From assembly GCF_000208865.1 (NCBI RefSeq), contig NC_018395.1, positions 2,077,920 through 2,141,919 on the forward strand: a stretch of 64,000 nt of DNA, written 5' to 3'. This DNA comes from Neospora caninum Liverpool (taxonomy: Eukaryota > Apicomplexa > Conoidasida > Eucoccidiorida > Sarcocystidae). The notes under the pieces were generated by a model. It was given only the letters and a program-made list of their open reading frames with translations, was not told the DNA's origin and searched no databases. The position numbers were made by a program, and so were the translations under genes. Below are positions 35,201-43,870 of this stretch, one piece after another; position 1 is the first letter of the stretch, and the number at the start of each line of letters is the position of its first letter.

Positions 35201-36883
35201 TCAGATAACTGGGGGAGATCCGATGTAATCCACGGCTGCACAGTCAGAGACTTCCCTGATTCCTTCAAAATATTCCCTCACTTGTTTTCGCTGTTCCCTT
35301 GTCCAAAATGTCCAGCATATTACCCACCTAGTTTGCTTCCCTTGACGAAGTTCTTTACAGCGAAATTCTGCCACACTAGGAGGGGCGTCAGTTGGTGTTA
35401 CAGATTGCTGTGTCCCTTCCTCGGATGAAGCCCGCCCTTTCTGTCCGGTGATTGCACTCTTCCACAACGTATGCATATGCTCCACCTGGTCCGGGCTGTC
35501 AGCGAACGCGCGTAACTCTTCCCAAAGAAATCTTTTTACTGTTTTCACAGTAGATGCCCTTGCCACCAATGAGGTGAACCACATGAACTGAGAGCAGAAT
35601 TCTCGGCTCTCACGTATCATACTCATGATGAAGTTGAGCTCGCCGCCTTCGCACACTATCTCGTGGTTCTGGGCCTCAAGAACCCGAAATGGGCAAACAT
35701 TAACCTGGTCCGTAGATTCATGGAAAGGTGGATTGCACATAGAGAGTGCAAACATCTCTCCGTTCTCGACTACACCAGAGAAAAACTTAACTGGATCTTG
35801 CTGGTGTCGCAAATGCACGCACGAGCCAAGGCCATTGAGATTGACGTTTTCACGCGCTAACTCCAGAGAACGCTTACTGATATCGGAGCCTACAAACGTC
35901 CATCCATACTCGGCGCAACCCAGTAGAGGATACACGCAGTTTGCCCCAACACCAATATCCAAGACCTTGATATGTTTACCACGGAGCGGCTGTGCTTCTT
36001 GTGCCGCACGCCGGACTGCCGGGGAATCACCATCGCGCCCGTGAAGAGCCAAGTGCAGTGCGCCCTCTTGTTCAACATCGACCAAGAGATCGGCCATGTG
36101 GTGTATATAATTCGCTCGCGAAGGAATACACGGTACAAGGAAATGTTCGTGGCTTAAAGGTAGTTCAAACTTCAGCCCGTAAAACTCCATCATCAGGGCT
36201 TTGGCGAGCTCATATAGAGCCATGGTACTCGTCATATCAAGAGAAAAGCCGCCATGCTTTTTTGGGGCAAGGTACTTCTTCAGATCATGGTACTTCTCTC
36301 CGAGCGCTCCGTAGTCAACAGTACCATTGCTGTGCCTGTTACGTGGATGCATTCTATTATTGTTGCAAGAATACCGCGCAGCCTTTAACCGCTTCCTGCT
36401 CTGATATTCTATAGCATCTTCACAAACTTCTACGGTCACTGAAGAACTTTCGGTTCCGGCGAAGCACGCGCTCGCACAGCGATCTGAAACACCTTCGGAT
36501 CGTTGTATCTTGGTCTCCGACGTTATGTGGCTTCCCGCATTCTTTCTGTCCAGTCGAAATCGGGGAACCATCTTCTGTTTGCCACTCTCAACCCGCCGAG
36601 TGCTCGTGCGTTCCTCATGTTCCGCCATTTGAGCTGATGGAAAATGATCCAGAGCCGCCTCGGCGGCGGCGTTTCGCTTCCGCGGCATCTCCGGCCCAAT
36701 AACGCTGCGGGAGCAGCTGTCACTACCTTGGGCTTTGGAGCCCCGAATGCTATCAAGGCAGGACTGTTGACAAACTTCTTCACAAGCGGTGACATTTCCT
36801 GAAAGATGCCACGCGCAGACACTGGGCACGCCGTTCTCTGTAAACACGCTGTGGAAGCAACCTGCGTCACATGTAAACTGCAT
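35201..36883 (-). CDS. METTL16: METTL16-family N6-adenosine RNA methyltransferase
   Basis: A single uninterrupted frame of 560 residues, stop at 35203-35201. The C-terminal two thirds match METTL16/RlmF-type enzymes: YGALGEKYHDLKKYL near residue 190, IPSRANYIHHMADL near 253, the SAM-binding loop LDIGVGANCVYPLLG at 308-322, GSDISKRSLELARENV at 332-346, the catalytic NPPF at 384-387, then EGGELNFIMSMI and WFTSLVARASTVK. METTL16 methylates U6 snRNA and selected hairpins at adenine N6 using S-adenosylmethionine. The vertebrate C-terminal VCR domains are not evident. The first 65 residues are Cys-rich (seven Cys) and unlike the family, so translation may instead start at Met66 (MPRKRN). The lack of introns contrasts with its neighbours. 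Expected in the nucleus. Confidence 0.92.
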   Translation of the reverse strand: MQFTCDAGCFHSVFTENGVPSVCAWHLSGNVTACEEVCQQSCLDSIRGSKAQGSDSCSRSVIGPEMPRKRNAAAEAALDHFPSAQMAEHEERTSTRRVESGKQKMVPRFRLDRKNAGSHITSETKIQRSEGVSDRCASACFAGTESSSVTVEVCEDAIEYQSRKRLKAARYSCNNNRMHPRNRHSNGTVDYGALGEKYHDLKKYLAPKKHGGFSLDMTSTMALYELAKALMMEFYGLKFELPLSHEHFLVPCIPSRANYIHHMADLLVDVEQEGALHLALHGRDGDSPAVRRAAQEAQPLRGKHIKVLDIGVGANCVYPLLGCAEYGWTFVGSDISKRSLELARENVNLNGLGSCVHLRHQQDPVKFFSGVVENGEMFALSMCNPPFHESTDQVNVCPFRVLEAQNHEIVCEGGELNFIMSMIRESREFCSQFMWFTSLVARASTVKTVKRFLWEELRAFADSPDQVEHMHTLWKSAITGQKGRASSEEGTQQSVTPTDAPPSVAEFRCKELRQGKQTRWVICWTFWTREQRKQVREYFEGIREVSDCAAVDYIGSPPVI

Positions 36884-38008
36884 GATGCATTCCTTGTGGC
36901 TCTGAACAACTTCTCTTGACAGCAGTCGCTAACTTTGCTCACCTTTGTCCGGAAATCTCTGAGAGCCATTGCAGTTGTGCGACACGTCGACAACTTCCCT
37001 GTCGCCCTCATGTGGCCCTGCACGAGACTCCGGTGGATCATTCCTGGCAGCTAGCTTGCCATTCTGTTGAGTCCCCACAGATAGAACGCCTATTCCCCGC
37101 TCCATTGCTGCACCGAGACTCCAAACACCGCGTCCTCAGAATTTGTATTGCCCAATGCACGACCAAATAAAACCAAGGGGCCTGGTGAACATGAATTATG
37201 CCGGTGGCCAGGCAGCTTGATAATGGCCGACTCGCTGCAACACACGTTCCACAGAGCACATGAAGGCGGATCCGCACAAAAACTTGTGTTTCGGGCGCGT
37301 CTGATTGGCCACAGCGTCCATGTTTATCGAGTTGCGCATGAAGCAGAAGACGGAGTCGTGTGTCACCGACGATTGACTATGCAGCGAGAGGCGGACGTTG
37401 CGGTGCGCCCTGCTTGTTGGTGCCGTTGTGGCTGCCTGTAACAGTTTCTCCTCAGGGATCCATTTTCAAAAACTTGATTTCTCACCACCCCCTCCAAACG
37501 AACAGGTAAGTACGGCAGCGTCCATCTGGAGGAGTGGGAAAGACGAGGACCAACGACCGGATGTTTACGCAACGCACAACAAGAATCCGTGTGCCCATTC
37601 AAGGAAAGTGAATCTTACCTCATTTTGCTCATGGCGTTGCATGCACGGCGTCGGTGCCAGGGACTGTTCACCGCCTGCATGCGCTGGGTCCGCAGTGTCG
37701 TAGCTGACCGCAAAGGCAGATGACCTTTTCATCTGCCTTTGCGCCGCCCATTCAGCAAGACCGTGTACACAGTTTTCGCCAGCAAGTTGATTGCTCGGAA
37801 TGGTTCCGTGCGGTTGCATAATTTGCCTCAAGTGTGAAACGCTTCTGTCTTGGGTTGCCGATCCAGCACGGCCGACCAACGGTAGGAGCCACGCAGGCAG
37901 GAAAGCCTGCAGGGCTGCAAGCTCCCGCCCTCAATTCCTCGTGAACAGGTCCCGCAGAGTCTTTCTCTACAGTTGAAAACTGCCAGATCTGCAGGAGAAA
38001 CAGAGAGA
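36884..38008. promoter_or_regulatory. Shared upstream region of divergent METTL16 and PPP1R2
   Basis: The two genes diverge from this 1.1-kb stretch. Small ORFs on either strand show no domain. It should hold both promoters and untranslated leaders, possibly including an untranslated METTL16 exon, since an in-frame extension with another ATG is not apparent. Confidence 0.45.
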
Positions 38009-39210
38009 ATGGAAGTGGCAGGGAAGGCCCAACCAAATGGTTCCGGTGCACAGCCGAACCATAGTGCGATACGGAGACGCACACCTGGATCTACAGAAGA
38101 GCAGTGAGTCAACCAGAGCCGATGAGCTCGCGCACTGATGCTCTGGAGTAATTCCAGCAATGCTGCCTTGAAAACGGGGCTTAGAATTTGTACTGTTGAG
38201 CGTCCTGGCATGCTAACGAAATGGCCGCAAATCACCGAAGGCGGCACGAAAGCCCTGGCTGATTTGCACGGGCATCCGCCAGCAATGGAGTGAGCCAGCA
38301 GCTGGAATGTCCTTGTCTGTGTTTCTCAGAAAGCACCTGACGTGGGATGAGGAGGCAATTGCCGAACACGATTTGGAGCGTGGGACCCGCATGAAAATCG
38401 ATGAGCCGCCTACCCCGTATCACCGGCGAGGATCGGTAGGACTCTTCTGGGGAAACTTGAACGGGGGCGGGCAGCTACGGGGATACCGCGTTCAGAAAGC
38501 TCCATTCCCAATAGCACCTTCATCTGTGAGGGAGTAGATACTATGCAGGAGCAGCGTACGTATTAGGTTGGGTGACGTTACAAAAGGACCAGGTACGACG
38601 CTGCGTAGAAACGCGCCCAGTCCTTGGCAGAATATTCGTGACGGCAGAGTGTCCGGGACGAATGAGAGCGTAGTGGCTTTCAGTTTTCTGGGATGCGCCA
38701 TTCCCTCCGTGCGTAAACTCGAAAACCTGCTCAATAGGCGCCGCTTATCTGGCAGTTCCGTTTTTTCCATGCGTGCTACCATTTTCTTGCAGGAAGTCGA
38801 ATGCGATGATGAACAAGATTCGCTACCGGTAACAGCACATCTACACCTCACACCCATTCGCGAGAGGAGGCAAGGAACATGATTCGCTGGTTTTGCGTGT
38901 TGAAGGGGCTAAGTGATTCCGGCAGAAGTCCTGTGTCATCTGGTCTTTAATGGAAAATGAGTGCGCAGTCCACCTTCCCCTGGTTGTGCGTTCTCCCTTC
39001 TGTCCGCAGCCAAGCGAAGCTGTTTCCGCTGCAACCCTTCAGGCGTGCCTCGAACATTTAGAGGTGAACGAAGAAGGGCAGGCGTTAAACGAGGAAGAAC
39101 TTGAAGAAAAACGGCGCCACGAGTTTGAAGAGAAGCGGAAAGAACACTATTGTGAATTCCAACGCGTTAAGCTCATGCGAGAAGCATTCAACGAGGAAGA
39201 GGAGACGTGA
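38009..39210 (+). CDS. PPP1R2: Protein phosphatase 1 inhibitor-2 (IPP-2)
   Basis: Four exons: 38009-38103, 38330-38435, 38793-38828, 39010-39210; 438 nt, 145 residues, phases 2, 0, 0. The three PP1-contacting regions of inhibitor-2 are recognisable: HLTWDEEAIAEHD (the KSQKWDE-type site), MKIDEPPTPYHRR (the MKIDEPxTPY site with the GSK3-type Thr), and RRHEFEEKRKEHYCEFQRVK (the FEMKRKLHYNE-type helix that enters the PP1 active site). The usual N-terminal GILKN element is replaced by AIRRRTPGS. Inhibitor-2 binds and holds the PP1 catalytic subunit. The protein is short compared with the 205-residue human form. The donor after exon 2 (GTAGGA) is slightly weak. Confidence 0.93.
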
Positions 39211-39230
39211 CAGCCTAAATTTTGAGGTCA

Positions 39231-40256
39231 TCAGTCTGTGGCGCAGTGTATATTCTTTTGAAGAACGGTTCCTCGTGTCTGGGGAAAACGACAGGAGTCA
39301 ACACTTGACATCGCGGTCAATGCCTGTTCGCCGGTGGTCACGAGCGCTCTTGTGAGCGGCAGTTTGCCTTTCACCTGGTGTGGAAAGGCCAGTTTTCCGA
39401 ATATATGTCTTTCTGCCATCAAGTAACACAGCTTGACTTCGTCATTCGAGTTGCGGAAGTTCTCTTTGAGCCTGTAGGCGTCGAGGTCAGCTTCATACAA
39501 GACTGCGCTCGCAGCATTTGGCGTGCACTAAACAATAACCATTGTGACAGGCCGACGCTGATCATGATAACCCCCCTGTGCGTCACAGGCAGGATTCAGG
39601 TCGCCTCTAACGACCACTCACTCGAAAAATACAGACGCAGGGATATATGGTTCCCGTTTCACTCGGATTCTACAGTCGGTGCTCTACGCCTCTCATGTGG
39701 CTACTTCTTCGAAAGCCCACACAAAAGGTTCAGTGTGTATTGTCGTAGGCTGGAGAGTTCGGCAACGTCGCCTTCGAAGATAGAGACGCAGCGTTGTTGT
39801 CACATGAGATGTACTTGTCAATGGTGGCGGTGTTCGCACTGTACAAGAGACGGTCACTTACAGTCACGCAGAAATCCTGGGAGCTGCGTCGGATGCCAGT
39901 TTATCAGAGGTTACGTTACGCTCTGTGGCATACATGTTTTCGCGCGCCAAATTGCACCTGCTCTCTTTCAACGAAGTGGTCCACTATACAACCGCGTCAG
40001 GAGATATGCAGCTGACAGGGCCTGGCTGTCCTGATTTTACCAGAGATGCACTGTCACGCCTCGCTCGGCGCCGGTGGCACATGCGGAGGTTGTCTGCGTT
40101 CTCCCTCGGGTCCTGAAGACGCTGACGCCCGCTGCATCCCTACTTTTCTGTGCCTCCGTGGCACGCATCTGAAGCTGCGGGAATCTCGGCCTTATTTCGC
40201 CGTTGTCTGCGGCAGGCATGTGAAATCCCTGGTTCGAGCAATTAGCTCATTCTTAC
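39231..40256 (-). CDS. Partial gene with an LYR-like exon, ends unresolved
   Basis: One exon looks coding on the minus strand, from about 39510 to 39382: an acceptor (gctgcgagcgcag), then LYEADLDAYRLKENFRN and AERHIFGKLAFPHQ, then a donor (GTGAAAGG). The frame can alternatively read on to 39231. The pattern Arg-x-x-Phe-Arg-x-Asn followed by an acidic helix resembles LYR-type mitochondrial assembly factors, but the leading Leu-Tyr-Arg is read as Leu-Tyr-Glu, so the family is uncertain. No first exon could be found between 39510 and 40256; a plus-strand frame at 39794-40015 (RRMPVYQRLRYALWH) competes. Treat as a fragmentary model. Confidence 0.3.
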
Positions 40257-41995
40257 CTAACGCTTCACACATGCGCCGAAAGAGATCGCTCCGATATCGG
40301 ACAATTGACATTCTGGATTCTCCGGACTCCCGTGCTGTTCGGGAGTGAGGGCAACTGGGAGCGGGCCTGTCCAAGAAAGCCGTCCACTCCTTGCACCTGC
40401 CAGCTGATCGCAGAAGGAATGTCCTAGTAGAGACTCTGTGTCATCCCGGCTGAAAGAATACCAGCTTATTGAGTCGACTGTGGAAGCCGTTTTGTCGGTT
40501 TGTACCTTCCACCCCGTCGCATGTAATAACGAGTGGTCCGATTGTGCAAACCGCCCGGGGGACGACTGTCGAGCCGGTGTTTTTCTTTCGCTGGAATCCT
40601 GATGTGTTGAATTTGACACACCACCAATCTTGTATACTGGACTAGGGGTAGCAGGCGCTCCGTTGAAGTCGGAAACCGGATGATGCAATGAGAAATTCGC
40701 CAGGCAGTTCGAGTTACCAGAACGTCCCGTCGTTGGGATCCCCCGGCAAACGCGTGGGACTCGAGGCGAAACATTTTTCCGCGTGGGCAGGCTACGGCCT
40801 CTGTCAACAATCGACGCTTCCATCGGAGAGCACAACACCAGCTCCCCACGAGAACATCTTCCTCTTGCGTCAGTAAAGCGGCCAGCGCCAGTAGGAGTGT
40901 TGGGCATCATGGCGATCTTTGGGTTGTCTACCAGTATCGCCGGGCACAAATTGGCAGACGACGACGAAACAGTAAAGCCTGCGTCATGTGAGAGCTCGCT
41001 AGCAGCTCTACTGAAACATTTCGCATAAGCGTCTCTCTTCCTAACCGACTCAGCACGAATTGACTCGCAATGGCTCTGCGACGAACACTCTGTCATCTTT
41101 TCTGGTTTCAGTCGAAGAACAACATGGGTCTTTCCACCTGAATACGGCCGGCATCTGGAGGACGCCTTGGTGGATTGATGCAGCGATGCAGACTCCGCAG
41201 AGCGCGGTTGACTGACTGATGGAGAAGCCGACTTTCGAGGTACCGTCCGATGCGTGTCACTGTTCAAGATTAAATCACTTTCTGATCTACTGGCAGTAAG
41301 GCAGCCATGTGGGAAACTGCTCGAACACCTGTTACAAGCGCTACACTTGGTGCACAGGTCAGCATTTGCATTCTTCACACGATTCTGCCGGATCTCTTTC
41401 CGGAATCTTTCCACGTCGCACACACGGCAGTCGTGATGAGAGGCCGACCACCGGCGTGCAACCAACACTTTAGGCGACTTCGCCGAACTGGAGTCCTCTG
41501 ACGTTCCAACAACCGGGGACGACACCGGAACCAGATGTCGGTTTCCTGGTGCGGCATTCTGCGTGGCTCGCCTATGCAGAGGAAGGGCCGGCAACGAGGA
41601 GCTCCGAATTTCGCCCTGGAACACAGTATAATGCTTGGTGGGGTGCGAGTCTGGGGCAGACTGGTCTCTCGTCAGGCGCGTGCGACTATTGACGGAGGGC
41701 ATATGGCAAGGCCAGATGTCGTCACCGGCCAAGGCTTCGCGGTCCCCAGACGAGGCGTCATAACGCGTGGAGCAATCGGGTTGCAGCTGTAAGGTGGTGG
41801 GAAGCTGCCGCGGTTCTCTGTCGACAGTTCGCCGTGCAGGTCTTCTAGTAGAAATGAGACAGTTAAGATGAGTATCTACATGATCCAGGTGCTGTTGCAG
41901 AGAGTACAGCTGGTTTTCTTGCCACAGATGGCATGCGTGTACGAGTACATCGAGTTTGTAGGGAACGTCGAAGCTAATTCTTGTTGAAACGGTTC
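40257..41995 (-). CDS. Unidentified protein with CxxC cluster, single long exon
   Basis: An open frame extends from about 42101 to a TAG at 40259-40257. The first 30 codons of that frame fall in or beside the mitochondrial insertion, so the exon more likely begins at the acceptor near 41995 (gtgctgttctcag), leaving some 575 residues. The protein is Ser/Arg-rich. Its one notable feature is a cysteine group: HDCRVCDVERF, then about 20 residues later DLCTKCSACNRCSSSFPHGC. The spacing CxxC...CxxCxxCxxC could bind zinc but fits no domain I can name. KTHVVLRLKPEKM and SWYSFSRDDTESLLGH are other protein-like stretches. The start and any upstream exon are unresolved. The stop codon lies directly beside a donor-like GTAAGA. 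Confidence 0.5.
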
Positions 41996-42065
41996 GCTGA
42001 GAACAGCACCACAGCCACCAAGAAACTGAGCTGGGAACAACAGTCAATTGGCAGCAACTCCCGAG

Positions 42066-42403
42066 AAAAAGGTAGTCTATATAAAAACCTAGGACGCCCA
42101 TTTATAATGCGTAAACGGAGTCTAGCTTACCGGCAGTTTGTTAGGATTTATGTCATCCCTTACTAATCTAGGTTTACTATCTGAGATTGGAGCTGTAAAT
42201 ACCCGAATGTTGATTCATCAACAATTTGTGACTCGAAATGTAGTCAGTGGAGGGGTCAGTATTTGAGTCTCCCTTTGTACTCAAAATAATTACAGGTATC
42301 ACTCTAGCATTTAGATCTACTTCAGAAGCACCTTGTGCATTTGCTAGCGTCAAACATCTCGGTAGAGGAGTAGCTGCAGGGTGAGAATTTAGGAGGTTGC
42401 AGC
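42066..42403 (+). pseudogene. Nuclear insertion of mitochondrial DNA, scrambled cob pieces
   Basis: Two cytochrome b fragments lie head to tail in the wrong order. Bases 42111-42263 read GSLLGFMSSLTNLGLLSEI and NTRMLIHQQFVTRNVVSGG, the C-terminal part of Toxoplasma-type cob. Bases 42274 to about 42403 read FVLKIITGITLAFRSTSEAP and HLGRGVAAG, near the cob N terminus, with a stop in place of Trp and then a degenerate LHATTAS segment. An in-frame stop (TAG) also interrupts the first piece. The left end carries a ggtagtctata element also found in the second insertion. The scrambled order resembles the block structure of the Toxoplasma mitochondrial genome. Not expressed as a protein in this orientation. 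Confidence 0.9.
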
Positions 42404-43684
42404 AGAGAGCTCAGAAGGGATGAACTCGCGTTTATCTCTTACTTGGAGGAGAGACAAGATTTTATCGGCGGCTCGATGCAGATCGTCTAGCCCATATGCA
42501 TCAGAGGTAAGGATCTGTAGTTCCTCTAGGGAGACAAACCCGGTTGCGAGAAAATCTACAATACAGCGAAGTTCTTCCTCTCTGTTTACGATGGATAGGG
42601 CTAGGTCGTTAGCGACAAGCTCGCAGGCTACTCTGCTTGTTTGGGCGGGATGGCGAAAAGCCGGTTCGTTGTACGGGACAAAGTTGAGAAGTCCGTAGCA
42701 GAACCGGTCGAAGGACAACAACTGCCCAGCACCGGAGCATGCCGGAAGCGACGACGGCGAAGATGTGGAAATCTCGCCAAGAGGCAGCGAGTATGGTGTA
42801 GAAGAGAGAATCCGAAAGGTTTCTTGCTTTAGCTTTAAGCTGGACAAAAAAAAATCAACAGCGCCTTCATGTCACTACCAGTTACGAGCAGCCAGTGTTA
42901 CCTACCGAAACGAAGGCACATATACAGGTTACGGGGGCCGTACGAGATATTTCCTAGGAGATCCTCACTGCTTTCGTTATTGCCCACAATGGGCATACAT
43001 CGTGCCCATAATGACTCTTTAACAGCTCTATGCATGCAGTCAGCACCTCGACCGCTCTAATATGAACAAATCAAGATACGCTGTCGGGCGTAATCACACT
43101 GATTCGTACCATACCTCCATCCTTGCGGCCACGACCGGCGGCTTTCCAAACCGTAGATGAATACAGCCTGTCCGACTTCTGCTTGTCTCCCAAAAGTCCT
43201 TTGCCAGAAAGTGCCTAAAGAAAACGGCGCTGTCGTGTTATGGGCGCGCACACGCATCCACTGCAGGAGATGGCGAAGATGGTCCTGTATGTTTCGCTTT
43301 GCTTCGATCTCTGTCAGCATCTTGATCTGTAGATGTCTTGTCAAATTGCGCAGCAGTTTTGAGTTGGAGAAGCAACTTATCATGTGAAACGAATAGCTAA
43401 TGAACCAACTGAGATTGCCAGCAGCGGTAGACGCAACATTCAAGGATGGAACTAAAATCCAGGGGTAGAGTACAGGTTATCCACTCCTTCAGTGCTGAAT
43501 ATGGGTGACCCTAATGATTTCGTTACCTTCACAACTGGGGAACGTGCGGAAAGGGTTGCGACTCTACAAATGAAGAGTTAAGGCTTTCCAGGACACGGGA
43601 GGTTCTCGGAGGTGGTTCGCCACTGACTACGAGAACAGCTCTTCCAAACCGACGGGTTCCCGATACGACTATACCACCTCGCAT
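42389..43684 (-). CDS. Unidentified multi-exon protein; 3' end lies in mitochondrial insertion
   Basis: Confident exons: 43451-43115 and 42839-42389, joined in phase 2 across a strong acceptor (ctgttgattttttttttgtccag). A short exon ending at a GTAACG donor near 43530 and a start ATG at 43684 (MRGGIVVSGTRRFGRAVL) are plausible upstream parts. The protein has GNLSWFISYSFHMISCF, a possible membrane or helical segment, then LLRNLTRHLQIKMLTEIEAK, FWQRTFGRQAEVGQAVFIYG, and a helical C terminus with VACELVANDLALSIVNREEE and LEELQILTSDAYGLDDLHRA. The last codons and the TAA fall inside the inserted cob sequence read in reverse. The family was not recognised. The start is 186 bases from the start of the divergent plus-strand gene. 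Confidence 0.6.
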
Positions 43685-43870
43685 GCCACACTGAAAGACC
43701 AAAGACAATACGCCTTTTGTTCCCTTGGAAAAAAAATCGAACAGGGGACAGCCTTGCTGACCTTATCATCCTGCGCTCAGCTCTCATGAACCCTTCACAG
43801 GGTTGTGACACGTGCAGGTGAACCCCCCCGCCGGTGCTACCCCCTGTCCGCCTGTGCACTCGCGAAGAAC

